Origin: VXNE01 sp965205735
Lineage (GTDB): Bacteria; Pseudomonadota; Gammaproteobacteria; Pseudomonadales; Azotimanducaceae
Direction of reading: 5' to 3'
DNA: 64,000 nucleotides
Assembly (NCBI GenBank): GCA_965205735.1
Contig: OZ242179.1
Coordinates: 3,286,001-3,350,000 of the forward strand
Shown one piece after another: positions 43,669 through 52,835 of this stretch. The position numbers were made by a program, and so were the translations under genes. Within the stretch, counting starts at the first letter, position 1. Each line of letters begins with the position of its first letter. The notes beneath the pieces were generated by a model that did no database searches, was not told the origin of the DNA, and was given only the letters and a program-made list of their open reading frames with translations.

Positions 43669-43886
43669 GGCCGCCAGGCTAGCATCCTTGTTGCGTGTGA
43701 GAAATGTCCCTTCAAGGGGCGTGGCTGTTCCGCATACACACCAGGAGCGCCGCGTCTATCGAGATGCTGGATCGCGGTCTGGTCGAGCGCAGCCTTGGAC
43801 CGCGCGCCACATCACTTGCCCTGGCCGTGAGCCCGTGATCAGAATGCCGTCCCGGCTCGAAACCCACAGCACACGGAATAATCACG
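43669..43886. other. Intergenic gap
   Basis: Between the DUF3883 gene and the enoyl-CoA hydratase relic. No protein family, repeat or RNA gene recognised. It probably contains the promoters of the two divergent genes. Confidence 0.5.
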
Positions 43887-44782
43887 ATGTCGACCAACCT
43901 CGAACTCCTCGAGGTGGATGTCCGCGAGGGCGTCCGCACGATCACGATTCACCACAAACATCCCGCCTGCATCATGACCGGCGATCTGTCCCGCGAGCTG
44001 GCGACCGCTGTCCGCGAGGCGGAGTCGGATGAGGCGACGCGCGTCATTGTGTTTCGGTCCGCCGATCCGGAGTTCTTCATCGCCCATTTCGATGTGAGCC
44101 GGATCCTGCGGTGGGTCGATCTGGATACCAGCACGAGGAGCACCCTTTGAACGACGACCGCATGCAAGCCATCCGGGAGGGCGCTTCCCGTCAGGAGCTG
44201 CTGCCGGGCAGCGCGGAGATGCTTCGCACGAGCCCGAAGGTGAGTATCGCGGAGATCGCCGGGCGTGCCGGTGGTGGCGGCAATGAATTCTGCAGCGGCT
44301 GCGACATGCGTTTCGGGCTCGCGGGAAAAACGAAGTTCAATCAGATGGAGGTTCCGCTGGGCATCCTTCCCGGGGGGAACGGGACGGTGAACCTGCCCAA
44401 GCTGATCGGCCGCAACCGCGCGCTCGAGATGATCCTGGGCGGTGTCGATATCGACGCGGAGACGGCGGAGCGCTGGGGTTACCTGAACCGCGTCCTTCCG
44501 TCGAAGGAGGCCCTGTCGGCCCATGTTGACGCGCTCGCCCATCGCATCGCGAGCTTCCCGACGGTCGCCGTGACGGCGGCCAAGCAGTGCGTGACGAATT
44601 CGCTCGCCATGTCCCAGGACGACGCGCTCAACCAGGAAATTCTGCTCTTCGCGGAGACGCTCAAGGACCCCGCGTCCAAAAAGCTCATGACGGCCTTCCT
44701 GGAGGAGCGGGGCGGACAGACGCGCGAGGGAGAGATCAGGGTCGGAGAGCTGGCCCCGTATCTCCCCTTCTCGAGCCTGTGA
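43887..44782 (+). pseudogene. Enoyl-CoA hydratase/isomerase, one frameshift
   Basis: ATG 43887 reads MSTNLELLEVDVREGVRTIT through FRSADPEFFIAHFDVSRIL. One missing base near 44135 then shifts the frame, which resumes as EEHPLNDDRMQAIREGASRQ, SIAEIAGRAGGGGNEFCSGC (oxyanion-hole glycines of the crotonase fold), GILPGGNGTVNLPKLIGRNR, and ends at TGA 44780. Joined length is about 298 residues. In this family the enzyme hydrates 2-enoyl-CoA. It lies before a MaoC-type dehydratase on the same strand. Confidence 0.82.
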
Positions 44783-44925
44783 GGCGTCATTCCCGTCCGC
44801 CGACGGCGACGGGCTGGTATGGAATCGACGACATGTTCCACGTCGAGGTCGAAATCGATTGGCATTTTGGCCAACATGGTGGATAGGCTATATAAACGAC
44901 TAACTCACCGAAGGAGAAAAAGGAA

Positions 44926-46011
44926 ATGGCGGACCAGGCACCCATCACGACCATAGAGGAATTCGAAGAGGAGTACAGGAAAGGCGCGGGCGTGTCATTG
45001 CCGGGTCGCGCGGCGAAGCAAGCGAGTCTCGACAACATTCGGCGCGCCGGCGACGGCATCGGCGACTGCAACCCGTTGTGGCGCGATGAGGAATACGCGG
45101 CCAAGAGCCGCTTCGGCATGATCACCGCGATGCCCAGTTTCGTCTACAGCACGAGCCTCGGTGTCGGCGCGGCGATCCAGGGGAACATAGATTCCTCACG
45201 CACCCGGGATTTCGCCATGAACTATGCGGGCGGCGAGCTGGAGATCTACCGGCCGATCTGGCTCGGGGACACGATCATTTGCCAGGAGCAGGTGGGCCCG
45301 GTCGTTCGCAAGGAGAGTGGGCGGATCGGTCCGTTCTGCATCTGCACTGGCCTGGTGTCGTACTTCAATCAGCGCCACGAGCTCGTGGCCACCAAGCGAA
45401 CGCTTATGGCGCGCTACATGATTCTCGGCGGCGGCGACCAGACCATCACCTACGACCGCGAGAACAAGTCCGGCGTCGAAGAGGAGCCGGCGGATGCCCT
45501 TGTCTGGGAAGTCGAAAGACGCGGCGCCGAGCCCCGCTACTGGGAGGATGTCGCTGAGGGTGATGCGATGCCGCCATTGAAGAAAGGCACTTACGGCGTG
45601 ACCGAGCTTTTCCTGTTCACGCACGGTGTACTTGGCACCCGTCGCTCTACTCGCGCGGCGCTGGAGGCCGCGGGGTCGAAGGATCTGGGCGGCGGCGGCC
45701 GCTTCGATGCCGAGCATGCCAAGAAGAAGCGCAGCATGCCGGGACAGTTCGACTTCGGGCCTCAGCGGGTGTGCTGGCTGGTGCAGATGTGTACGGACTG
45801 GATGGGAGACGACGGCACGTTGAAGAAGCTCGTGACCCAGGTTCGCCATCCCAACGTGGTCGGCGACACCAACACCGTCTACGGGACCGTCGCGCGCAAA
45901 TATGTCCAGGGTGATGAGCACTTGGTGGATCTCGACGTGCGCAACGAGAATCAGTCGGGCACGGCCAGCGCCTATGCGCGGGCAACCGTCGCGCTGCCAT
46001 CGAGGGGCTGA
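44926..46011 (+). CDS. MaoC/FAS1-type hot-dog dehydratase, copy 2
   Basis: 361 residues with AAGGAG upstream of ATG 44926. Same two-hot-dog layout as the product of 40207-41298, sharing KQASLDNIR, NPLWRDEE, SRFGMITA, RRGAEPRYWEDVAEGD, MPGQFDFGPQRVCWL and GDTNT, but different in many other places, so it is an older duplication. The upstream gene is a broken enoyl-CoA hydratase. Acyl-CoA substrate unknown. Confidence 0.87.
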   Translation: MADQAPITTIEEFEEEYRKGAGVSLPGRAAKQASLDNIRRAGDGIGDCNPLWRDEEYAAKSRFGMITAMPSFVYSTSLGVGAAIQGNIDSSRTRDFAMNYAGGELEIYRPIWLGDTIICQEQVGPVVRKESGRIGPFCICTGLVSYFNQRHELVATKRTLMARYMILGGGDQTITYDRENKSGVEEEPADALVWEVERRGAEPRYWEDVAEGDAMPPLKKGTYGVTELFLFTHGVLGTRRSTRAALEAAGSKDLGGGGRFDAEHAKKKRSMPGQFDFGPQRVCWLVQMCTDWMGDDGTLKKLVTQVRHPNVVGDTNTVYGTVARKYVQGDEHLVDLDVRNENQSGTASAYARATVALPSRG

Positions 46012-46027
46012 CGCGCTTGGGCGGGTA

Positions 46028-46273
46028 TTAGCTGACGAAGAAATCCGGGCGAAGCTCCGTTTCGGGAACGAAGCGGAGCGCCTGTCTGTAGATCGCGCGG
46101 ACGGGTCCGCTTGCCAGGCGTTTATGGAGCGGTACGACCAATACTTGTCTCTCGCCGGAAGGCAGAATCCTGACGAGTTTCGCGTGACTGCCCCGCGTAG
46201 ATGCCACTTCGAAGCCAAACCTGCGGAGGGAACGTAGAACTTCGCGGGAGCTAAGCCGTTGCAGCCGCGTCAA
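46028..46273 (-). CDS. hicA: HicA-family toxin (mRNA interferase)
   Basis: 81 residues. HicA/YcfA double-stranded-RNA-binding fold with the catalytic histidine in RGSHAKLVR, preceded by VLRSLRRFGFEVAST, and ending AIYRQALRFVPETELRPDFF. HicA cleaves mRNA and is blocked by HicB. Its ATG overlaps the stop of the upstream HicB-like gene by four bases, so antitoxin is made first and translation is coupled. The catalytic residue is present, so it looks active. Confidence 0.85.
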   Translation of the reverse strand: MTRLQRLSSREVLRSLRRFGFEVASTRGSHAKLVRILPSGERQVLVVPLHKRLASGPVRAIYRQALRFVPETELRPDFFVS

Positions 46274-46824
46274 GGTCCGAGCGCCGAGGTCTCGAAGCTC
46301 ACGGCCAAACGTGGCGTTGGCGACAGACCGAGCCGCGCCATGTCTTCGCCATCCAGGTAGAGCGCCAGCGCTTCACGAAGATGCGCGAGCGTCTCGTCGA
46401 GCGACCGGCCTTGCGTGACTACCGCGACCTCCAGGCATTCGGCAACGTACTGTCCCTCGCTTTCGAACACCACAGCATGGATGGACGTTCGCTCGGCTGG
46501 GTGACTGGCGTCGTATTCTGTGGCCGACTCTGCGATCTCGCCTTCGCCGGGCGCATGTTGCCCGGGCGGTGAAACGACCTGCTCGGCTTGGCGAAATGGC
46601 GGACAGATCTCGTAGGTGCCCCTGCCAACGCGCAAAAAGTACGGCAATCGGTGCGGGTGATTCGCCGGTGCGTTGACGCAGCAACGGCTGGTGATGTGTG
46701 TGCGCACGGAGCGCGCATTCAGGTGCGGCAGTGCGCCGACAATCTCGGCGGGAGCAAATGTCCACTCCCCTTTGCCGGCGCAAAGGCGTTGTGCGGCCGC
46801 AAGAATTTCGTGATGGATTGACAT
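46270..46824 (-). CDS. hicB: HicB-like antitoxin with N-terminal winged-helix domain
   Basis: 184 residues from ATG 46824. The N-terminal ~70 residues are a DUF7669-like winged helix (EILAAAQRLCAGKG, ARSVRTHITSRC). The C-terminal half is a HicB domain: IHAVVFESEGQYVAECLEVA, then TQGRSLDETLAHLREALALY and GLSPTPRL. Most HicB antitoxins carry an HTH or ribbon-helix-helix at the C-terminus, so a fused N-terminal DNA-binding domain is unusual. It neutralises HicA and probably represses the operon through palindromes just upstream. Confidence 0.78.
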   Translation of the reverse strand: MSIHHEILAAAQRLCAGKGEWTFAPAEIVGALPHLNARSVRTHITSRCCVNAPANHPHRLPYFLRVGRGTYEICPPFRQAEQVVSPPGQHAPGEGEIAESATEYDASHPAERTSIHAVVFESEGQYVAECLEVAVVTQGRSLDETLAHLREALALYLDGEDMARLGLSPTPRLAVSFETSALGP

Positions 46825-46833
46825 GCGCACAAG

Positions 46834-46859
46834 TTACAGTTGTAAATTAATTTGATCAA
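46834..46859. promoter_or_regulatory. Palindromes upstream of hicBA, candidate operator
   Basis: TTACAGTTGTAA (46834-46845, arms TTACA/TGTAA) and TTGATCAA (46852-46859) in an AT-rich patch 10 bp upstream of the hicB start. Position and symmetry fit an autoregulatory site for the antitoxin; this is inferred. Confidence 0.4.
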
Positions 46860-46933
46860 TTGTGAATATGGAAGAGTTCGCGGCTGACGCGCGAGCGATC
46901 AATCAGCGGACGCGCTAGCGCCAAGGTCGGCGC

Positions 46934-49573
46934 CTACATCTGCTCCTGCACGGCCAGCGCCGGCTTCTCGTGCGTGCCGACCACCTGCCTTGTCTGGTTC
47001 TCCGCCAGCAATCGGTCGGCTCTGCGGCGGACTCGGCGCAGGAAGGCGGCATCGCGCTGCAGCACGGTGCGGAGCGGTCGACCTGTGTAGCGGGCGAGAA
47101 ACCGCAGGTAGTCGCTGCGGGGAAGGCCGAGGTGGGCGGTCGAAAACATGAGCGCCGCCAGATCGCGCAGTACCCACCGCCGCGGAACGCGCTGGCGTAT
47201 CTGCGCGCGGTGCAGGTCTATGATGGCGAGTTCCACTTCGCCCCGCGCCAGCGCGTCGTCGTCGGCCAGAATGTGGCAGATGTAGAAGTCGCGGTGGTTC
47301 ACGCCCGCGCCGTGCAGGGAATGCGCGAGGTCAGCGACCGCGTAGACGAGGCGCCGTCGCAACGCGGGCTCCGGCGGGTCGGTCGGCCATGAGTTGGTCA
47401 GGTCTTCCAGGCTGACGTAGCCATCGAGGGCATCGCAGACGACGAACGAACGCGCGCGGGCCGGATTCAGGCCGCGCCGGCCGAAGGCGGCGACGCCGGG
47501 AGCCTTGATGCCGCGCGCCTCGAGATATCGACACGCCGCGTATTCGTTTTGCGCACCCATCACCGGCGACTTGAGGTTGCATAGTTCTTTCAGTATTTCG
47601 GCCCAGCCGACACCGTCGTGCACCTTGGCGAAATACGCGGCGCCGCCCTCGACGAAACGCAGCGTGCGCCGATTCTTGACGACGCGATATGTTTCGCCCT
47701 CAAGACCGCGCACGACCTCGAACGGATCGCGGCCGGCCCAGGCGGCGCGCATGTCATCTCGCAGATAGAGCTCGGACACGCGACTCCGCCCATTGCCTGA
47801 TGAGGGCAACCGCCCAAGCGGGGTCGCCGGAGTTGCGGGATCGCTCGCGGATGGAGATCGGACACGCGCGTCCACCACCTGCCTGATGAGCGCGACTACC
47901 GAAGCGGGGTCGCCGTTGTGTGCGTGCTCGTTGATCGACGGTTCGATGTGGTAGTAGCCGGCATAGTCATCGCGCTGGCGGGGGCTTGCCGTCAACACTT
48001 TCGTCGTGCCGTCGAAGACCGCGCGTTCCGAAGCGAGCATTTGCCGGGCGCGGGCGGCGCTGCCCAAGGGGAAAACATCGCGCAACCGGATAGGCTGTGA
48101 AACTCCGAGGTTTGCGCGCACGCGGTCGATTTCCCGTTGCGCGCAAGGCTCCGTCACGATGTAGAGATCGAGCCCGGGCATCTTGTTGAAACCGACGGCG
48201 CAGTGGACGGGGTTGCGCTGCAAATGGCGCAGGACCCAGCGCTCGAAACGTTCGATTCTCTTGTGGTCGGTCATGGAGGCGACGGGAGCGACGATCAGGT
48301 CGAAGCCTTCTGGCGGGTCTTCTTGCGCCATGGCGTATACGCGCGCGTGGTAGCCGGCTGCGCGGCAAGCATGGGCGATTCGCATGCAATCGCGCGATAC
48401 CGGGTCGCTGGCGGCGAAGCGATGCAGGCAGAAAGCTACAACCGATTGTGTTTCGCCTCTGCCGAAGCCCTCGATCAGGTCGCACGCGGTTCGGGTGCCT
48501 CCGGAGAGCGCTCCGCTGGCGCCGTAGCGTCGGCCGTTTTCGCGCCATTTCTCTCGCTTCGGCGAGGTCAATACTTCCGCCAGCGCGCTGTTGAAACGGG
48601 CCTGATCGAATGGCGACGCCGATACGAGACCGGCATTCGCTTTCAATACGTGGGGCGCGTGACCGCAAACGTCCGTCGCCAGGACTGGCAGCCCCGCGCC
48701 GATGGCCTCGAGGATGACGATGCCGCCGGCTTCGTCGTATGCCGGCAGCGCCAGCGCGTCGGCGCCATGCAGGAATCGGGGCACGTCGTCGCGGCCGTCG
48801 AGGAAGTGGACCCGGGCGCCGATCGCCAGGCGCGCGGAGAGTCGCTCGAAACGACGTCGGCTGTCGTCGCCCAGGATGAACAGGTGCGTGCGTCGGCCGA
48901 GCGCGTCCGGCAATGCCGCTACGGCGAGCAGCAATCGATCCAGGCCCTTCTTGATGAAACCCGAACCGACAAACAGTAGCGCCAGGTCGCCGTCGGAGAG
49001 TTGAAACTCGTGGCGTAGCCAACCTTGGGCGTCGAAGTCCAGGGATATGGTCGTCTGTTCAACATCGAGGTCTGGCGGCAACGCAAAGAAGCGTGTCTCC
49101 ACCGTGCCGTAGTGGCGCTGAAATGCGGCCTTTTGCGCGGGCGCGATGGTAAGGATCTTGACCTGCCGGTCGTCGCCGAATACCGCGCGCTCGAATTCGG
49201 CGAAATGCCGATATCGGGACAGGAGCCGGTAAACCCATGGCCGCTGCGTTCGCGCCTTCTCCTCGAAACAGGAGTCGCCGGCGAAGTACACGTCCAACCC
49301 GGGCATCTTGTTGAAACCGACGACCAGATCCACCGGGCGCCGCTTCAGGTCATCTTCCACCCAGTTCGCAAACCGGCGGTTGCGCGCGGGGTTCGTCATC
49401 CCTTTCACGGGCACGGTCACCATCTCGATGGGCTCCGGTGCGGGGGAGTCCCATCGCCGTGCGTACGCGCGCACGCTGTGGCCGCGCCGCGCGCAGGCCG
49501 TGGCGATCTTCACGAAATCGCGGGAAAGCCCGCCGTGGGGAAAGACCCTGAAGATGCAGAACGCGAGCTTCAC
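46934..49573 (-). CDS. Fused LPS-core glycosyltransferase (WaaG) and heptose kinase (WaaP)
   Basis: 879 residues from GTG 49573, overlapping the waaC stop by four bases. Residues 1-372 are a complete GT4 WaaG-like glucosyltransferase (FCIFRVFPHGGLSRDFVKIA, VGFNKMPGLDVYFA at 85-98, GSGFIKKGLDRLL, GGIVILEAIGAGLPVLAT). Residues 375-560 repeat only the acceptor-binding half (VGFNKMPGLDLYIV at 460-473). Residues 598-879 are a WaaP/InaA-type kinase with NHRDFYICHIL (HRD 760-762) and IIDLHRAQ (D786). A normally two-gene function is thus one polypeptide with an extra half-domain. It acts on the inner core at the cytoplasmic face of the inner membrane. Confidence 0.88.
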   Translation of the reverse strand: MKLAFCIFRVFPHGGLSRDFVKIATACARRGHSVRAYARRWDSPAPEPIEMVTVPVKGMTNPARNRRFANWVEDDLKRRPVDLVVGFNKMPGLDVYFAGDSCFEEKARTQRPWVYRLLSRYRHFAEFERAVFGDDRQVKILTIAPAQKAAFQRHYGTVETRFFALPPDLDVEQTTISLDFDAQGWLRHEFQLSDGDLALLFVGSGFIKKGLDRLLLAVAALPDALGRRTHLFILGDDSRRRFERLSARLAIGARVHFLDGRDDVPRFLHGADALALPAYDEAGGIVILEAIGAGLPVLATDVCGHAPHVLKANAGLVSASPFDQARFNSALAEVLTSPKREKWRENGRRYGASGALSGGTRTACDLIEGFGRGETQSVVAFCLHRFAASDPVSRDCMRIAHACRAAGYHARVYAMAQEDPPEGFDLIVAPVASMTDHKRIERFERWVLRHLQRNPVHCAVGFNKMPGLDLYIVTEPCAQREIDRVRANLGVSQPIRLRDVFPLGSAARARQMLASERAVFDGTTKVLTASPRQRDDYAGYYHIEPSINEHAHNGDPASVVALIRQVVDARVRSPSASDPATPATPLGRLPSSGNGRSRVSELYLRDDMRAAWAGRDPFEVVRGLEGETYRVVKNRRTLRFVEGGAAYFAKVHDGVGWAEILKELCNLKSPVMGAQNEYAACRYLEARGIKAPGVAAFGRRGLNPARARSFVVCDALDGYVSLEDLTNSWPTDPPEPALRRRLVYAVADLAHSLHGAGVNHRDFYICHILADDDALARGEVELAIIDLHRAQIRQRVPRRWVLRDLAALMFSTAHLGLPRSDYLRFLARYTGRPLRTVLQRDAAFLRRVRRRADRLLAENQTRQVVGTHEKPALAVQEQM

Positions 49574-50583
49574 GCGAGCAACTCCGCGACTTGCGTCCAG
49601 ACGCGGTCTGGATTGAGGCGCGCGAAACAGGCGGGTTCCACGGTTTCTCCGCGCCAGGTCAACGCTGCGCCTCGATACTGGCAGCGCCGGGAGAGGCACG
49701 GTGCACATGCGATGTCGCCTTGAATGTTGCGGGCGCGACTGCCTACGCATCCCGTGAGCCTCGAGTCCGTTGGCCCAAACAACCCCACCGTGGGGCGGCC
49801 GAGCGCTGCGCCGAGGTGCGACAGCCCGGAGTCGACACCAACGACGGCGCTGGCGCGGGCCAGCAGGTCGACCATGGCATCCAGCGTCATCGACCCGACC
49901 GCGCGGGCACCGTCGACCTGGCTGGCGACGGTTTCGGCCCGACGCCGCTCCGCCTCGGACAGCCACGGCAACAGCGGCGTCAGCCCGGCTTGCATTGCGC
50001 GCTCGGCGATGTCGGTCCAGAACGCTTCCGGCCAATGTTTGGTTTCCCAGGTGGTGCCGTGAACGAGCACACAGTAACGTTCGGTCTCCTTCTGGATGTC
50101 GAGCCCGAATGATGGCTCTTCCGAGGGTAAGTCGTAGCCGATTGCGGCTGCGAACAAACGGCGCACGCGCTCCACCGCGTGGGAGTCTCTGGCGACGGCG
50201 GCGCGGTGGGAATAGAACAGCGCAGCGACGGGTTCGCGCGCGCTGGTTCGATCGAATCCGGCGCGAACGCGCCCTCGGGACGCGAATCCAACCAAGGCGC
50301 TCTTGATCAGGCCCTGGGCATCGATGACGAGATCGTAGCGTTCGCGGCGGAGGTTCCGACCAAACGTACGGATTTCGTTTGCGCGCCTCTCGCCCGGTTT
50401 CCGCCATCGGCGCAGGGCCGCGCGAATCACACGGCGGACGCTGCGATGCAAGGCTGGGACCGCCGCAAAGTTCTCCTCCACCACCCAGTCGAAGGTCACT
50501 CCGCGGCGTGCTGCGTCTTCCACCGCGGGTAGCGTGTGCACGATGTCGCCGAGCGACGAAAGCTTGACTAGGAGGACATGCAC
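49570..50583 (-). CDS. waaC: ADP-heptose:LPS heptosyltransferase I
   Basis: 337 residues from GTG 50583 (MHVLLVKLSSLGDIVHTLP), the normal start of the family; a much longer open frame upstream is not coding. GT9 fold with VIDAQGLIKSALVGF, LVHGTTWETKHWPE and the ADP-heptose-binding SGLSHLGAALGRPTVGLFGP. Adds the first heptose to Kdo2-lipid A using the product of the hldE pathway. It overlaps the waaF end by 16 bp and the waaG/P start by four bases, in one operon. Confidence 0.93.
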   Translation of the reverse strand: MHVLLVKLSSLGDIVHTLPAVEDAARRGVTFDWVVEENFAAVPALHRSVRRVIRAALRRWRKPGERRANEIRTFGRNLRRERYDLVIDAQGLIKSALVGFASRGRVRAGFDRTSAREPVAALFYSHRAAVARDSHAVERVRRLFAAAIGYDLPSEEPSFGLDIQKETERYCVLVHGTTWETKHWPEAFWTDIAERAMQAGLTPLLPWLSEAERRRAETVASQVDGARAVGSMTLDAMVDLLARASAVVGVDSGLSHLGAALGRPTVGLFGPTDSRLTGCVGSRARNIQGDIACAPCLSRRCQYRGAALTWRGETVEPACFARLNPDRVWTQVAELLA

Positions 50584-51587
50584 GGCTCGATGGCCTTGAT
50601 CACGCGTGCCGGGGCAAGGTCCACCAGGCACTTGTAGTGGTCGAAGCGACAGGTCGGTTGAAAGCAAGGACTGCATGGCTGGAGTTCGCGTAGCGCGATC
50701 GCATCTGCAGCGAGGGGCGGCGTGAAGTCGGGAGAAGTCGAGCCGAAGAGGGCGACGACGCGACGCCCGAGGGCCGCGGCGACATGCATCAGGCCGGAAT
50801 CGTTGGCGACGACGCAGTCGGCGCCAGACAGGAGATCGATGGCGTTTGCCAGGTCCGTGCGCCCCGCCAGGTTGATCGCTTCGGGAATCTCGGTGGCGAT
50901 GGCATCGCACGCGGCCATTTCCGTTTCGGCGCCGAACAGCCAGACCGACGCGCCCTGCTTTGCGCAATATGCGGCGACCTCGGCGAAATGCGCCACTGGC
51001 CAGCGCTTGGCGGGGCCGAACTCCGCGCCGGGACACAACGCAACGATGTTGTCGGCTTCGGGGAGGCCCAGCGCCCTCCGTAGCTTGTCGAGGTTCGCCG
51101 GATCGGCCGTCAGGCGGGGTCGGCGGTACGCGCCGCCGCTCAGTGCGACGAACCGCTGCACCAATGTCGGTTGGCGTTCCGGGTCCAGGCATCGCATGTC
51201 GTTCAGTAGCCCATAGCGGTGTTCGCCGCGAAAGCCGGTGCGTTTCGATATGCCGGCGAACCACGGGATGAGGGCGGATTTGAGCGTATTCGGCAGGACG
51301 ATGGCCTGATCGAAGCATTCCTCACTCAACGCACGCGCCACGCGGCGGCGTTCGCCCAGCGCGAGTTCGCCGTGTCCGGTATTCAGCTCGTGCACGGCGG
51401 CGATGCTGGGCATCCGCTTCGCCACCGGCACCGTCGCCGCCGGTGCGAGCATGTGCACGGCCGCTCCGGACTCGCGCAAGTTCGCGGCCGCGGCTTCGGC
51501 CATCACCATGTCGCCGACCCAGGCTGGCCCGACCACGAGGACTTTCCTACCGCCGTTGGCCCTCACTACATGGCCCGGGTATGCCAC
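50568..51587 (-). CDS. waaF: ADP-heptose:LPS heptosyltransferase II
   Basis: 339 residues from ATG 51587; a GTG at 51566, overlapping the ilvE stop by one base, would give a shorter, also plausible N-terminus. Motifs: KVLVVGPAWVGDMVMA, the kinked IVLPNTLKSALIPWFA, LCPGAEFGPAKRWP, and ANDSGLMHVAAALGRRVVAL. Adds the second heptose to the inner core. Follows ilvE with overlapping ends and precedes waaC, so one transcript links amino acid synthesis and LPS core assembly. Confidence 0.93.
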   Translation of the reverse strand: MAYPGHVVRANGGRKVLVVGPAWVGDMVMAEAAAANLRESGAAVHMLAPAATVPVAKRMPSIAAVHELNTGHGELALGERRRVARALSEECFDQAIVLPNTLKSALIPWFAGISKRTGFRGEHRYGLLNDMRCLDPERQPTLVQRFVALSGGAYRRPRLTADPANLDKLRRALGLPEADNIVALCPGAEFGPAKRWPVAHFAEVAAYCAKQGASVWLFGAETEMAACDAIATEIPEAINLAGRTDLANAIDLLSGADCVVANDSGLMHVAAALGRRVVALFGSTSPDFTPPLAADAIALRELQPCSPCFQPTCRFDHYKCLVDLAPARVIKAIEPCMSS

Positions 51588-52504
51588 TCCGGATGCGCCT
51601 GGCGGTGGCCACGCACCTGGTCGAAGTATCGAGATTGCAGCGTCTCGGTGATCGGCCCTCTGCGGCCGTTGCCGATGGACCGACCATCGAGTTCGCGAAT
51701 CGGCAATACCTCGGCGGCGGTCCCGGTGAAGAACGCTTCGTCCGCGATGTATATCTCGTCGCGCGTTATCCGGCGCTCGATCACCTCGATCTCCAGTTCG
51801 CGGGCGAACGTCAGGATCGTGTCGCGCGTGATGCCGGGCAGGCAGGAGGTCAGCTCCGGCGTGTGTATGACGCCGCGCTTGACGACGAACAGGTTCTCCC
51901 CGCTACCTTCCGCCGCGTAGCCCTCGTTGTCGAGCAGAAGGGCCTCGTCGCAGCCGCTGTCGAGCGCTTCGCGCAGCGCGAGGATCGAGTTGATGTAGTT
52001 GCCGTTCGCCTTCGCCTTGCACATGGTGATGTTCACATGATGACGCGTATAGGAAGACGTCCGCACGCGTATGCCCCGCTCGCGCGACTCGGGGTCCATG
52101 TAATCGGGCCACGGCCAGCAGGCGATGGCGACGTTCACCGAAAGCGATTCGGCGCGCAACCCCATCGCTTCGGAGCCGAGGTAGACAAGGGGCCGCAGGT
52201 AGCCCTCTGAAAGGTCGTTGGCGGCGAGTACTTCGCATTGCGCGGCGTTCAATTCGTCGCGGCTATAGGGAATGTCGATATTCACGATGTGCGCCGAGTC
52301 GAACAACCGGTCGGTGTGGTCGAGCAGGCGGAAGATATGCGGACCGTTCGGCGTCGCGTACGCGCGCACGCCTTCGAACACGCCAAGCCCGTAGTGCAGC
52401 GTATGCGTCAACACATGCACGCGCGCGTCACGCCAGGCGACGAGTTCGCCGTTCATCCAGATGTAGCCGCCGCGTTCGGCGAACGATGTGTCTTCAGCAA
52501 CCAC
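51566..52504 (-). CDS. ilvE: Branched-chain amino acid aminotransferase
   Basis: 312 residues from GTG 52504 (MVAEDTSFAERGGYIW), which matches the usual length; in-frame upstream codons are unconserved. PLP fold-type IV: HTLHYGLGVFEGVRAYAT, the lysine region MCKAKANGNYINSILALREA, and DEALLLDNEGYAAEGSGENL. Catalyses the last step of Val, Leu and Ile synthesis. First gene of the waaF-waaC-waaG/P operon. ilvD, an earlier step, lies at 56.5 kb. Confidence 0.93.
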   Translation of the reverse strand: MVAEDTSFAERGGYIWMNGELVAWRDARVHVLTHTLHYGLGVFEGVRAYATPNGPHIFRLLDHTDRLFDSAHIVNIDIPYSRDELNAAQCEVLAANDLSEGYLRPLVYLGSEAMGLRAESLSVNVAIACWPWPDYMDPESRERGIRVRTSSYTRHHVNITMCKAKANGNYINSILALREALDSGCDEALLLDNEGYAAEGSGENLFVVKRGVIHTPELTSCLPGITRDTILTFARELEIEVIERRITRDEIYIADEAFFTGTAAEVLPIRELDGRSIGNGRRGPITETLQSRYFDQVRGHRQAHPEWHTRAM

Positions 52505-52835
52505 TGTCCTGTTTCCTATCGACGCTCGCCGATTGACCCATGGCCCGGCGGACGCCGGCCATTGTACGAATGTAGCGCCATAAAGTCCGTCGCCCTTGCG
52601 GGCGCCGTGATTTACCCCCGCCCAGGCCCACCTACCATCCTGTCGACTTGGCCGCTGGCGCGGCAAGTACGCCAGTCGGCTAGCCCCAAGTAGGAACGAC
52701 CGTTCCGCCCTCGGGCACCGGTACCGGTGGTGGCGAGGCCATTGATGGCACGCGCAGGGCTGGTGGAGGGCCTATAATCCGAAGGAACACGGCGGCTCAG
52801 CGGAGAGTCGTGACGAGAAATTTGGGAGGCAAATC
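52505..52835. other. Divergent intergenic region between ilvE and the PhyH gene
   Basis: 331 bp without a gene. A perfect TATAAT lies at 52773-52778, about 58 bp before the plus-strand start; no good -35 box is visible at the right distance. GGGAGG (52825-52830) forms the ribosome-binding site of the next gene. Nothing else recognised. Confidence 0.45.

Noticed and set aside
49574..50407. Upstream extension of the waaG/waaP frame to 50407
   Set aside because: The extra 278 codons are arginine-rich, antisense-like sequence in another frame of waaC. The GTG at 49573, overlapping the waaC stop, starts the family's normal N-terminus.
52743..52778. Sigma70 promoter TTGATG/TATAAT
   Set aside because: The -10 box is perfect, but the spacing to the TTGATG is about 24 bp, too long; kept only as a lone -10-like hexamer.
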